Below, piece after piece: positions 55,274-64,000 of a DNA stretch of 64,000 bases. This DNA comes from Desulfolutivibrio sulfoxidireducens (GTDB lineage Bacteria; Desulfobacterota; Desulfovibrionia; Desulfovibrionales; Desulfovibrionaceae): NCBI RefSeq assembly GCF_013376475.1, contig NZ_CP045508.1:1299501-1363500 (forward strand), given 5' to 3'. Made by a program: the position numbers and the translations under genes. The notes beneath the pieces were generated by a model. The model searched no databases. It was given only the letters and a program-made list of their open reading frames with translations, and was not told where the DNA came from. Positions within the stretch are counted from its first letter, which is position 1. The number at the start of each line of letters is the position of its first letter.

Positions 55274-56109
55274 ACAATCCCTATCTGCCGTATCCGGTGC
55301 GCATTGCCGACGTGCGCGTGGAGACCGAGGACAAGAACCTGCGTTCCTACTGGCTCACGTTCGAAAACAAGGACGCCGCCGCCGCGTTTCGTTACCAGCC
55401 AGGCCAGTTCGCCGAATTGTCCATCGCGGGTTTCGGCGAGATCCCCATCGGCATCGCCTCAAGCCCCACCGAGGGCCAGGATCTGCTCTTCACGGTGAAC
55501 AAGGCCGGCGTGGTGACCACCAAACTCCACGCCATGCAGCCGGGCGACGTCATGGGCGTGCGCGGCCCCCTGGGCAAGTGCTATCCCCTGGCCGCGTCCG
55601 AGGGCAAAAACATCGTGATCATCGCCGGCGGCTTTGCCGTGACCACGTTGCGGGCCACCATGGTCTGGCTGCTTCATCCGGACAACCGTCCGAAGTACGG
55701 CGACATCACCTTCATCTACGGGGCGCGGGCCCCGGGCATGCTCCTGTACAAGGACGAGATGAGGGCCTGGCAGGGGCGCGACGACGTGCGCTGCCACATC
55801 ACCGTGGACCGGGAGGCGGAGGGTTGGGACGGCCTGGTGGGCTTCGTGCCGGCGGTGACGGAAAGGGTGGCCCCAAGCCCGGACAACGCCGTGGCCCTGG
55901 TCTGCGGCCCGCCGGTCATGATCAAGTACACCCAGCCGGTGCTGGACAAGCTGGGCTGGCGGGCGGAACAGATCATCCTGTCCCTGGAAAACCGCATGAA
56001 GTGCGGCATCGGCATCTGCGGACGCTGCAACGTCGGTCCGTACATGGTTTGCAAGGACGGCCCTGTCTTCACCAAGGCGGAACTGGACGTCCTGCCGAAG
56101 GAATATTGA
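55270..56109 (+). CDS. flxA: NAD(P)H-oxidising FAD/2Fe-2S subunit (FlxA)
   Basis: 279 residues, ferredoxin-NADP reductase fold. FAD site with YQPGQFAELSI and PIGIASSP, NAD domain with AGGFAVTTLRATMVW and CGPPVMIKY, and a C-terminal [2Fe-2S] motif CGIGICGRCNVGPYMVC. It would accept NADH from the alcohol dehydrogenases and feed HdrA. Last gene of the operon; a GC-rich stem (56121-56129 with 56142-56150) follows. Confidence 0.9.
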   Translation: MNNPYLPYPVRIADVRVETEDKNLRSYWLTFENKDAAAAFRYQPGQFAELSIAGFGEIPIGIASSPTEGQDLLFTVNKAGVVTTKLHAMQPGDVMGVRGPLGKCYPLAASEGKNIVIIAGGFAVTTLRATMVWLLHPDNRPKYGDITFIYGARAPGMLLYKDEMRAWQGRDDVRCHITVDREAEGWDGLVGFVPAVTERVAPSPDNAVALVCGPPVMIKYTQPVLDKLGWRAEQIILSLENRMKCGIGICGRCNVGPYMVCKDGPVFTKAELDVLPKEY

Positions 56110-56605
56110 GGGTGGCCGCCGGCGCGCCGCGTCTCCGGACACGGCGCGCCACGGCGGACAAAGGCATCCGGAAGATTCGAGGGAGCGGTCGTCGAAACGG
56201 TTTTTAGGCAGGCCCCGGTGGGGGCGGCATGTCGCGCGGTCCTTTTCCGGGGCCTGCTTCTGACCGTGGATGGACTCGGGCTTTGGCGCCTTGTCGCGCG
56301 CTCTCGCCGTGTCCCTTGGAAAACGCGACAGTATTTTTCAGGCCGGGCCGACAAGCATCCCGACCAGATCGATTTCGCCGCAAATCCATCGCCCAGACCG
56401 CTATGTCACCTGGTGGACAGGCGACGGGCCTCGCCGGACCGCTTCGGAAAGACGCCGACGTCCGGGCCGGCGGTGGCCGGTGACGTCGTTCGCGAATCCG
56501 GTGGCCAGGAGGGTTGACATTATGGTTTAGTAGGTTTACCTTTGGCCGCAACAAGGGTTCGCCCGGGAGCGGGCACGGGATGACCGGCGGGTTTGCGGGG
56601 AGAGT
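56110..56605. other. Intergenic region before marR
   Basis: About 495 bp. It contains the hairpin GGCGCGCCG/CGGCGCGCC just after flxA and the 18-bp sequence GCGACAGTATTTTTCAGG (56325-56342) shared with 17972-17989. A TATGGTTTAG box lies near 56520, similar to one before the exporter gene. No gene was recognised. Confidence 0.6.
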
Positions 56606-57070
56606 ATGGAAACAAAGGACGATCTCATCCTGGCCACGGTACGGCAACTGCGGCGCGTGGCCGCCAAGTTCGCCCGCATTGAGGAACTGCCCATCCAGGT
56701 CGCGGACGGCGTCGAGGTCACGACCCGGGAGGCCCATACCATCGAGGCTGTGGGCAATGGCAAACAGATGAGCGTCACCGATGTGGCCAATGCCTTCGGC
56801 ATCACCAAAAGCGCGGCGTCCCAGATGGTGTCCAGGCTTTGCGACAAGGGATTTCTCGATAAAAAACAGGCCCCGCACAGCAACAAGGAATTCCAATTGA
56901 CGCTGACGCCGCTTGGACAAAAGGCATTTGATGCCCATGAACGATTCCATGGGGAGGATCGGGAGGCCCTGATGGAGCGTTTGCGCGGTTTTTCCCTGTC
57001 CCAGATCGCCACGATTTCCGTGTTGCTTGAGGGCGTTGGGGAAGTGATGGACAAGCGTCTCTCCCGCTAG
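56606..57070 (+). CDS. MarR-family transcriptional regulator
   Basis: 154 residues with a winged helix-turn-helix: MSVTDVANAFGITKSAASQM then SRLCDKGFLDKK. It lies 62 bp upstream of an RND-type exporter in the same direction and is its likely ligand-responsive repressor. ATG 56606 follows GGGGAGAGT. Confidence 0.92.
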   Translation: METKDDLILATVRQLRRVAAKFARIEELPIQVADGVEVTTREAHTIEAVGNGKQMSVTDVANAFGITKSAASQMVSRLCDKGFLDKKQAPHSNKEFQLTLTPLGQKAFDAHERFHGEDREALMERLRGFSLSQIATISVLLEGVGEVMDKRLSR

Positions 57071-57096
57071 AGGGGAATTTTTTTTTCGTTCTATGG

Positions 57097-57109
57097 TTAA
57101 GCTACTTAA
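57097..57109. promoter_or_regulatory. Candidate MarR operator
   Basis: TTAAGCTACTTAA, five-base perfect arms around CTA, in the gap between marR and the exporter. The preceding TATGGTT is repeated upstream of marR near 56520, so both promoters may carry related operators. Confidence 0.5.
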
Positions 57110-57132
57110 TTAAATAAGGCAGGAGAATACCC

Positions 57133-59598
57133 ATGAGAACACTCAAGGCCGCGCTCGTGAACTTTGCGGTCGACCACCCCAGGTGGGTCGCTTTGGGGCT
57201 TTTGGCGAGCATCGTCTTTTTCGCGACGTTTTTCCCGAACATGACCATGGATACGGACCCGGAAAACATGCTCGAGACCACGGAACCCGCGCGGGTCTTC
57301 CACAACGCCGCCAAAAAGCGGTTTGACTTAAGCGACACCATCGTCGTCGGGGTCATCAAGGACAACGACCCGAACGGCGTATTCAATCCGCGGACCCTGG
57401 CCCATGTCTCTGAGCTGACTCGGTTCGCCACAACCCTTCGCTACGAAGACCCCAAGCAGCCGGGAAAAACGACCGGGGTCATCGAGGTGGACATGGTCGC
57501 GCCCTCGGTGGTGGACCACCTGCGCCAGGCCGGGCCGGGGACCATCGCCTTCGAATGGCTCATGCCGCGGGCCCCGGCCACCCAGGCCGAGGCCCTGGCC
57601 ATCCGCGACAAGGCTATGTCGAACCCGCTTCTCGTGGGACAGATGGTCTCGGCCGACGGCAAGGCCCTGTGCCTGTACCTGCCCCTGACGGACAAGCTTC
57701 TAAGCTACGATGTCTATACGGCGCTTCAAGGAAAGATACGGGAATTCGGCGGTACCGAGGACTGGCACATCGCCGGGCTGCCCGTGGCCGAGGGGGCCAT
57801 CGGCGTCGAGATGTTCAGCGAGATGGTCGTCGCCTCGCCCCTGACCATGGCCCTTATCTTCGGCATGCTCTATGCGATGTTCCGCAAATGGAGCCTGGTC
57901 GTCCTGCCCATGCTCATCGCCACGGCGACGGTGGCGGCCACCCTGGGGGCCATGATCGCCCTGGGCTTTCCGGTGCATATCCTAAGCTCCATGCTGCCCA
58001 TCTTTCTCATGTCCATCTCTATCTGCGACTCCATCCACGTCCTCTCGGAGTTCTTCGATGTCTACACCGAGGAGAAGGGGCGCAAGGAAAGCGTCAAGGA
58101 GGTCATGAACACGCTTTTCATGCCCATGCTGTACACCTCGCTGACAACGGCCGCCGGTTTTTTTTCCTTCGTCACCACGGACATTCCCCCGGCCAGGGTC
58201 TTCGGCGCGTTCGTCGGGGTGGGGGTCATGTTCGCCTGGATCATCACCATCCTGTTCGTGCCCGCCTACATCATGCTTCTGCCGGAGCGCATGCTGCGCA
58301 ATTTCGGCCTGACGGCGCAGGGGGGAGTGCGGGAGTCCCTGCTCACGCGGCTGCTGCATGGCCTGGGCGAATTCGCCTGCCGGCGGGCCAAGGTGGTTCT
58401 GGCGCTTTTCGGCGTAGGCATTGTCGCCTCCATCTGGGGCATGTCTCAGATCACCATCAACGACAACTACGCCAAGCGTTTCAGCGTCGGCCATCCCATC
58501 CGCGAGGCGGACTCGGCGCTCAACAGGCATTTCGGCGGAACGTATACGGCGTCGCTCGTGCTGGAGGCGAAAAACGGGGAGGAGGTCTTCAAGCGGCCGG
58601 ACGTGCTCACCTACATGGCGGCCATGCAGGCCTGGCTGGAGGGGAACGGGTACATCGGCAAAAGCACGTCGTTGGCCGACATCGTGCGCAAGGTGCATCA
58701 GGAGCTCGTTGACGGCAGTCCCGGGAATTTCCGGATACCGTCGAGCCAGGGGGCCGTCTCCGAGTGCGTCATGCAGTACCAGCAAAGCCACAAACCGCAC
58801 GACATCTGGCACTTCGTGACCCCTGAATTCGATTCGGCCAACATCTTCATGCAGTTTCAAAGCGGCGACAGCACGCGCACCGAGGCGGCCGTCAAGGCCA
58901 TCGAGGGGTACATCGAACGCAACAAGCCGCCCGTGGACCTGTCGTACCGATTCGCCGGCCTGCATTACATCAACTACATCTTTCAGGGGAAAATGTTCTG
59001 GGGGATGCTCGGTTCCCTGGCCGGGAGCTATGTCATCGTCCTTCTCATGATGATCGTGCTTTTCCGGTCCGCCCTCTGGGGATTTTTGTGCATGATCCCC
59101 CTGACGCTGACGATTCTGTTCATCTATGGGGCGCTTGGGTTTTTCGGCCTGGACTACGACATGCCCGTGGCCGTTCTGGGGGCCATCTCCCTGGGCATCG
59201 CTGTGGATTTCGCCATTCATTTCCTGGAGCGCAGCCGGCAGATCACCTCGGAAACCGGCTCCTGGGAGAAGACCGCCCCGAGGATGTTCGGCGAACCGGC
59301 CCGGGCCATCAGCCGCAACGTCATCATCATCGCCCTCGGATTTTTGCCCATGCTGGTCGCCGCGTTGGTCCCCTACAAGACGACCGGCCTCCTGCTTTTC
59401 TCCATCCTGACCGTCTCCGGCCTGGTCACGCTGGTCCTGCTGCCGGCCCTTTTGACGGTGGGGCGGGGGTGGTTTTTCCGGGCCAGGCGTTTCTCCTTCC
59501 CCGGCGCCGCCGGCTCGTCGCGCGACGTCCCGGCGCTGGCCCTGGCCAGGATCGGGGCCGCGAAACGCGACGCGGCGGATGACGCCGGGAGGGAATAG
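57133..59598 (+). CDS. RND/MMPL-family exporter
   Basis: 821 residues in two repeats, each with one N-terminal span, a periplasmic domain and five further spans; SISICDSIHVLSEFF and GIAVDFAIHFLE mark the TM4-type helices. It belongs to the MMPL/HpnN-like branch associated with a LolA-like periplasmic protein and an outer-membrane protein, which follow here. Probably exports a hydrophobic compound or lipid. AGGAG lies before the ATG. The last ~50 residues are a basic tail. Confidence 0.9.
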   Translation: MRTLKAALVNFAVDHPRWVALGLLASIVFFATFFPNMTMDTDPENMLETTEPARVFHNAAKKRFDLSDTIVVGVIKDNDPNGVFNPRTLAHVSELTRFATTLRYEDPKQPGKTTGVIEVDMVAPSVVDHLRQAGPGTIAFEWLMPRAPATQAEALAIRDKAMSNPLLVGQMVSADGKALCLYLPLTDKLLSYDVYTALQGKIREFGGTEDWHIAGLPVAEGAIGVEMFSEMVVASPLTMALIFGMLYAMFRKWSLVVLPMLIATATVAATLGAMIALGFPVHILSSMLPIFLMSISICDSIHVLSEFFDVYTEEKGRKESVKEVMNTLFMPMLYTSLTTAAGFFSFVTTDIPPARVFGAFVGVGVMFAWIITILFVPAYIMLLPERMLRNFGLTAQGGVRESLLTRLLHGLGEFACRRAKVVLALFGVGIVASIWGMSQITINDNYAKRFSVGHPIREADSALNRHFGGTYTASLVLEAKNGEEVFKRPDVLTYMAAMQAWLEGNGYIGKSTSLADIVRKVHQELVDGSPGNFRIPSSQGAVSECVMQYQQSHKPHDIWHFVTPEFDSANIFMQFQSGDSTRTEAAVKAIEGYIERNKPPVDLSYRFAGLHYINYIFQGKMFWGMLGSLAGSYVIVLLMMIVLFRSALWGFLCMIPLTLTILFIYGALGFFGLDYDMPVAVLGAISLGIAVDFAIHFLERSRQITSETGSWEKTAPRMFGEPARAISRNVIIIALGFLPMLVAALVPYKTTGLLLFSILTVSGLVTLVLLPALLTVGRGWFFRARRFSFPGAAGSSRDVPALALARIGAAKRDAADDAGRE

Positions 59599-59690
59599 GC
59601 AGCGCGGCAAGAAGCCGTGGCGTGAAAGGGCGCGCCGACATGTGCCCAAAAAAGAAAGAGAGAGTGAACATGAAAGCGGTATTCGGATTT

Positions 59691-60952
59691 GAGATCGTTG
59701 CGCGAAAAATGGCACAAATCTGTTGTAATTTTAGGCAATTGTGCTATGTTTTCTCCATCAAAATGATGGAGGCGATCATGAACGAGCGCAATTCCAAAAA
59801 GCCCGGCATTGCCGACTACGTCGTGTCCCGTCGCAGGCACAAGGAATGCTTCCTGGACGAAATAGATCGCCTCATTGACTGGAAGCCGTTTGAGAAGCTT
59901 CTTCGGAAAAAGCTTAGCCGGGTTGCCAATGCCGTTGGCAATCCCGCCTATGCGCCGTTGCCGATGTTTAAAATCCTTCTGCTCCAGAGGTGGTACAACC
60001 TGAGCGATGCGGCGGTGGAAGAATGCTTGTACGATCGGTTGTCCTTTGTCCGGTTCGTGCGCCTCTCCCTTGATCATGACCAAGTGCCCGATTCCTCGAC
60101 CATTTGCCGGTTTCGGCAGAGCCTGCTTGAAAAAAACGTCTTGAAGCGGCTTCTGGACAAACTCAACCATCAACTCCAGCGGCGCGGCATACTGGTACGT
60201 GAAGGAGCCATCGTGGACGCGAGCGTCATCACCTCCTCGCGCCGCCCCCTCAAGGTGATCGATATTCTTCCCGAAGACCGCGAGGAAGATGACGACGAGG
60301 CGTCGGACGTAACCATCAGCTACTCCGATGACGCCGATGCGGCCTGGTTGCGCAAAGGGAACCGGGCATATTACGGCTACAAAGTCCATGCGGCCACGGA
60401 CAGCCGGGACGGCTTTCTCCTTGGCGGCCATGTCACGCCGGCCAACCATTCGGATACGCAGGAATTCGTGGATATTCTGGATGAGATTGGCCCCATGCCA
60501 GGGGGCCGCATCTACGCAGACAAGGGATACAGCAGCCAGTTGAACAGGCATGTGCTCCAAGCCCGGGGACTTGCTGACGGCATCATGCATAAGGCCGCTC
60601 GCAACCGTGCGCTGAACCCCGCCGAAAAAGCGGCAAACCGCCAAGTCAGCAGTGTCCGGTCGAAGGTGGAACGGGCTTTCGGAACGCTCAAGCGAGGTTA
60701 TGGATTCTTCCGGACGCGTTACCTTGGGGTGCCCAAGGTCGAGCTTGAATTTTTACTCAACGCCATGGCCTTCAACCTAAAAAAGGCGGCGCTCAAAGCG
60801 GCATGCTGAGGAACACTTACGCCAACGGGGTGACGAGCGCCGCCGCAAGGCGAAGCAAGATCATCGCTGTCGGCTAAACAACGGCGGAATAAGACGTCCG
60901 AGACCTTTCGGAAGAATTCCGTAACGACATCATAGGATTGTGCAGCGGTCTC
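59691..60952 (+). mobile_element. IS5-type insertion sequence
   Basis: Terminal repeats GAGATCGTTGCGCGAA (left, from 59691) and the complement of the right end GAGACCGCTGCACAAT (ending 60952), 12 of 16 matching. The flanking target duplication GATTT lies at 59686-59690 and 60953-60957. One transposase gene inside. Complete element, about 1.26 kb. Confidence 0.85.
59778..60809 (+). CDS. IS5-family transposase
   Basis: 343 residues. N-terminal DUF772-type region (PLPMFKILLLQRWYNLSDAAVE), then DDE residues in IVDASVITSS and ADKGYSSQ and the final Glu in KVERAFGTLKRGYGF. ATG 59778 has GGAGG seven bases upstream. Intact and probably active. Confidence 0.92.
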   Translation: MNERNSKKPGIADYVVSRRRHKECFLDEIDRLIDWKPFEKLLRKKLSRVANAVGNPAYAPLPMFKILLLQRWYNLSDAAVEECLYDRLSFVRFVRLSLDHDQVPDSSTICRFRQSLLEKNVLKRLLDKLNHQLQRRGILVREGAIVDASVITSSRRPLKVIDILPEDREEDDDEASDVTISYSDDADAAWLRKGNRAYYGYKVHAATDSRDGFLLGGHVTPANHSDTQEFVDILDEIGPMPGGRIYADKGYSSQLNRHVLQARGLADGIMHKAARNRALNPAEKAANRQVSSVRSKVERAFGTLKRGYGFFRTRYLGVPKVELEFLLNAMAFNLKKAALKAAC

Positions 60953-61769
60953 GATTTGTGTTGATGGCATTCAGTCTGTTTGGCGTCTCGGGGCGTTGCG
61001 TCGCCGGCGATGATGCCCCGTCCGTTGAAACCATCGTCGCCAGGTCGAACCATGCCTCCCTGTATCAGGGCGCGGATTGCCAGGGAACGACGACCATGAC
61101 CATCACCGACAAGCAGGGCCGGGTTCGCAAGCGGCAGTTCAACATGTTGCGGAAAAACGGCGACACGCGGGACAAGGAGCAGAGGTACTTCGTCTATTTC
61201 ATCGAACCGTCGGACGTGCGCAAGATGGTCTTTATGGTGCACAAGCATGTGGGTCTGGAAACGGATGACGACCGCTGGCTGTATATGCCGAGTCTCGATC
61301 TGGTCAAACGCATCGCGGCCAGCGACAAGCGCACGAGCTTCGTCGGTTCGGATTATCTCTACGAGGACATCTCCGGCCGCGGTCCCGAGGAGGATACCCA
61401 CGAGCTGCTTGAAACAACGGACACGTCGTATGTCGTGAAAAACACCCCCAAAAAGCCGGACGCGGTGGAGTTCGCCTCCTACGTCGCCCACATCGACAAG
61501 ACCACCTTTCTTCCCATGAAGATCGAATACTTCAAGGCGGACAACCGGCCGTACCGGGTCATCGAGGTCCTGGACGTCGCGTCCGTCGAGACCACGGAAA
61601 ACGGCGCGCGGACCACCTATCCGACGGTCGTGCGCTCCGTGGCCAGGGACCTGGAAAGCGGCGGGCGGACGGAAATGGTGTTTTCCAATGTCCGCTACAA
61701 TGCCGGCCTCACGGACGAGCTCTTCACCGAGCGCTATCTGCGGCGCGCGCCCAAAGAGGTCTTGCAATA

Positions 61770-63017
61770 ATGGGCGCGGCCTTTTCGGCCGGGGTCTGGC
61801 GGGGGGCGTTCTCCCGCCTGGCCCTGGCGGCCCTGGTGCTGGCCGTCGCGGGCGAGAGCCTGGCCGCGTCCTTCTGGGACCAGTTCAGCACGCCCGAGGT
61901 GCATGGTTTCCTGGAGGTCCGGGCCGGCTGCCGCACCCAGCCCGATCCCAATGAAAAGGAGGCCTCCATCCTGGAGACGCGGCTTCAGGGCGAGGTGTCC
62001 ACACAGACGGACTGGGCCCAGTTCAAGTACAAGGGGGATGTCTGGTACGACGGCATCCTGGAACAGGTGCGCTATGACACCCGCGAGGCCTGGCTGTTCC
62101 TGCGCCCCAGCGAAATTCTCGACATCAAGATCGGGCGGCAGGTGCTGACCTGGGGCACCGGCGACCTGGTCTTCCTCAACGACCTGTTCCCCAAGGACTG
62201 GCAGTCCTTTTTCATCGGTCGGGACGCCGAGTACCTCAAGGCCCCCTCCGAGAGCGTCAAGGTCAGCCTTTTTTCCGATGTCCTCAACGCGGATTTCGTG
62301 TTCACGCCGCTTTTCGCCAGTGACCGGTTCATCACCGGGCGATATGTCTCGTACTGGAACGGGGCCCTGGGGCATTTGGCCGGAAACGAATCCGAGCTGG
62401 ACTATGAAAAGCCGGACCAGTGGTTCACGGACGCCGAATACGCGGCGCGCCTGTACCGCAGCGTGGGGGCCTACGAACTGGCCCTCTACGGATACTTCGG
62501 CTTCTGGAAGAATCCCGGCGGCATTGCCGCTTCCGGGGAATACATCTTCCCGCGCCTGCACGTCTACGGCGCCAGCGCCCGGGGACCGGTGGCCGGCGGC
62601 ATCGGGAACATCGAGGTGGCCTACTACGATTCCATCGAGGACCCAGACGGGCGGGATCCGAACATCAACAACTCCGAAATGCGCTATCTTGCCGGCTTCG
62701 CCCGGGAAATCAGCCGGGATTTCAACGCCAGCGTCCAATATTATGTGGAACAGCTCCTTGGCTACCATGACTACCGGGCAAGCTTCGCGGGCGATCAGCC
62801 CCGGGACGAGGTGCGGCATGTGCTGACAATGCAGCTCATAAAACTCCTCATGAATCAGAATCTGGAACTGTCGCTTTCCGGCTACTGGTCTCCAAGCGAT
62901 AGCGACGCCTACCTGCGGCCGAAAATCCTCTACAAGTGGACCGACAACATCAACCAGGAGGTCGGGGCCAATATATTTTGGTTCTTCTGGGAATTCCGGG
63001 AAGGAAAAGTGATTTGA
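61770..63017 (+). CDS. Outer-membrane beta-barrel protein of the exporter operon, probably 3'-truncated
   Basis: 415 residues, signal peptide to about residue 33 (ALVLAVAGESLAAS), then aromatic-rich amphipathic strands (GRQVLTWGTGDLVFLNDLFP) resembling DUF1302-type porins. It would provide the outer-membrane step for the MMPL/LolA-like system. ATG overlaps the preceding stop (TAATG). It ends EFREGKVI rather than with the terminal Phe normal for barrels, exactly where the ISL3-type element begins, so the last strand is probably lost. Confidence 0.78.
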   Translation: MGAAFSAGVWRGAFSRLALAALVLAVAGESLAASFWDQFSTPEVHGFLEVRAGCRTQPDPNEKEASILETRLQGEVSTQTDWAQFKYKGDVWYDGILEQVRYDTREAWLFLRPSEILDIKIGRQVLTWGTGDLVFLNDLFPKDWQSFFIGRDAEYLKAPSESVKVSLFSDVLNADFVFTPLFASDRFITGRYVSYWNGALGHLAGNESELDYEKPDQWFTDAEYAARLYRSVGAYELALYGYFGFWKNPGGIAASGEYIFPRLHVYGASARGPVAGGIGNIEVAYYDSIEDPDGRDPNINNSEMRYLAGFAREISRDFNASVQYYVEQLLGYHDYRASFAGDQPRDEVRHVLTMQLIKLLMNQNLELSLSGYWSPSDSDAYLRPKILYKWTDNINQEVGANIFWFFWEFREGKVI

Positions 63018-64000
63018 GACAACGGTAACTCTCCGATATCTCGAAGGTTGCGAAGCCAAACGAGAGCAAAGGAGAGCACCGTTGTCCGGATCAGAGATTA
63101 CCCGGCTTCTGGGCGGCTGGGAAGGATATCGTATCGGGACGGTCCAGCGTTTCGAGGCTGGCGAGAAAGGGCTGCAAGCCGAAGTCTGGATCGAGCTTTT
63201 GCCGCTCAAGCGAAGACGGATGCGTTGCAGCGGGTGCGGAAGACTCGTGAGCAAGGTCCACGATATCGAGGAGCGGTGGATTCGCGACCTGCCACTTCTG
63301 GACACGGCAACGTGGCTTCTGGTCTGGCGACGCAGGGTTCGTTGCCCGGATTGCGGGGCAAAGCTTGAGGAGTTGCCTTGGGTTGGGCGCTACTCGCGAG
63401 TGACCAAGCGCTTGGCCGAAAGCATCGGCAGGTTGTGCGAGGTGGCTTCCATCAAGCATGTGGCCTCGTTCTTCGGCATGAGTTGGTGGGCGGTCAAGGC
63501 CGTGGACAAGCAATACCTTGCTGAAAAGCTCGGACCTGCGGACGTGAGCAACGTGAGTGCCATCGCCATGGACGAGTTCGCCATCCAGAAGGGGCATCGC
63601 TACGCCACGGTGATCGTGGAGCCGTACATCAAACGCGTGCTCTGGGTCGGCCGGGGCCGAAGCCGCGAAAGCATCCGGCCGTTCTTTGAACTGCTTGGCC
63701 CGGAAGGTTGTCAAGCCATCAAAGCCGTGGCCATGGACATGAACGGCGCTTACGAGGCGGAGGTCCGGGCTTGGTGCCCCGATGCTGCAATCGTCTACGA
63801 CCTGTTCCATGTGGTCATGAAGTACGGCCGCGAAGTCATCGATCCGGTCCGCCGCGCCGAAGCCAAACGTGCCGAGGGTGACAGGCAGGCATGCAAGGTG
63901 ATCAAGGGCTCGCGCTGGCTACTGCTGCGAAACAAGCGAAACATCGAGAGCCAGGACGACAGGATCAGGCTCTATGATCTGCTCGAAGCCAACCGGAACT
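63018..64000 (+). mobile_element. ISL3-type insertion sequence, right part beyond the window
   Basis: Left boundary placed just after the barrel gene stop, where GAGACAACGGTAACTCTCC begins. The exact end cannot be fixed because the right terminal repeat is not in the window. Confidence 0.7.
63082..64000 (+). CDS. ISL3-family transposase, 3' end beyond the window
   Basis: TTG start with AAAGGAG upstream. It opens LSGSEITRLLGGWEGYRIG, followed by the zinc-ribbon typical of ISL3 (RCSGCGRL, later RCPDCGAKL), a helix-turn-helix, then the DDE domain beginning AIAMDEFAIQKGHRYATV and continuing AVAMDMNGAYE. About 306 codons visible with no stop. Confidence 0.9.
   Translation, partial: MSGSEITRLLGGWEGYRIGTVQRFEAGEKGLQAEVWIELLPLKRRRMRCSGCGRLVSKVHDIEERWIRDLPLLDTATWLLVWRRRVRCPDCGAKLEELPWVGRYSRVTKRLAESIGRLCEVASIKHVASFFGMSWWAVKAVDKQYLAEKLGPADVSNVSAIAMDEFAIQKGHRYATVIVEPYIKRVLWVGRGRSRESIRPFFELLGPEGCQAIKAVAMDMNGAYEAEVRAWCPDAAIVYDLFHVVMKYGREVIDPVRRAEAKRAEGDRQACKVIKGSRWLLLRNKRNIESQDDRIRLYDLLEANRN

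Larger units (their letters stand above)
59670..61770 (+). pseudogene. LolA-like outer-membrane lipoprotein-sorting protein gene, split by an IS5-type element
   Basis: Codons 1-7 (ATGAAAGCGGTATTCGGATTT) are at 59670-59690; the rest resumes at 60958 and runs in the same frame to TAA at 61768-61770. Rejoined, the protein starts MKAVFGFVLMAFSLFGVSG, a good signal peptide, then ~255 residues of a LolA/LppX-like fold (SLYQGADCQGTTTM, DDRWLYMPSLDLVKRI). The right IS end supplies an in-frame GTG at 60940 giving MQRSRFVLMAFSLFG, which could still act as a signal peptide, so function may survive. The family works with the upstream MMPL exporter. Confidence 0.88.

Overview
The window is high-GC DNA whose gene content points to a Desulfovibrionaceae-type sulfate-reducing deltaproteobacterium. 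The clues are a Flx/HdrA electron-bifurcation cluster beside alcohol dehydrogenases, a SelD that is itself a selenoprotein, a double-cubane-type protein, archaeal-type phosphoglycerate mutase, many sigma-54 promoters with their activators, and several diguanylate cyclases and sensor kinases. The species assignment is an inference; no rRNA or tRNA gene was found.

Layout. 1-4.1 kb (minus): a polar amino-acid ABC transporter (binding protein, permease, ATPase, permease) whose last, overlapping gene is a GlcD-type FAD oxidase. 4.5-7.2 kb (plus): a receiver-only regulator behind a consensus sigma-54 promoter, then a TauE/SafE transporter and a partner membrane protein. 7.2-10.7 kb (minus): a CheY-like protein, a Cys-containing unknown, and ilvB with a Val/Leu-rich leader peptide and attenuator. 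10.7-13.2 kb: an AT-rich orphan membrane-protein gene with its own sigma-70 promoter and a decayed hicB. 13.2-31 kb: housekeeping and signalling genes (nitroreductase, TypA, hybrid-free PAS kinase, Fe-ADH, ChbG, ElbB, a LeuA-like synthase, a double-cubane-type protein). Here three cargo segments are each bounded by direct repeats of the 3' end of the neighbouring gene. 31-34.2 kb: selD (in-frame UGA), apgM and an adenylyltransferase, probably one operon.

34.7-43.7 kb: a PAS/sigma-54 activator next to a sigma-54 promoter that drives an EamA exporter and a three-subunit molybdenum hydroxylase with its MocA-like cofactor enzyme, followed by a BCCT transporter. 43.9-56.1 kb: a two-component sigma-54 system (kinase and NtrC-type regulator) co-transcribed with an iron alcohol dehydrogenase. 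It lies opposite a Zn alcohol dehydrogenase/HdrA/FlxDCBA operon. The two divergent sigma-54 promoters flank one perfect palindrome, which suggests a single regulator turns on both alcohol-oxidation arms. 56.6-64 kb: a MarR-regulated RND/MMPL exporter operon hit twice by insertion sequences: an IS5-type element inside the signal-peptide codons of the second gene, and an ISL3-type element at the end of the outer-membrane protein gene.

Most notable: (i) three cargo cassettes (serine hydrolase plus diguanylate cyclase; diguanylate cyclase; HigBA toxin-antitoxin) with the same gene-3'-end duplication geometry within 17 kb and no recombinase nearby; (ii) the UGA-containing selD; (iii) the ilvB attenuator; (iv) the Flx cluster with a double-length HdrA and no HdrBC; (v) the IS5 insertion whose terminal repeat supplies a replacement start codon and signal-peptide n-region.
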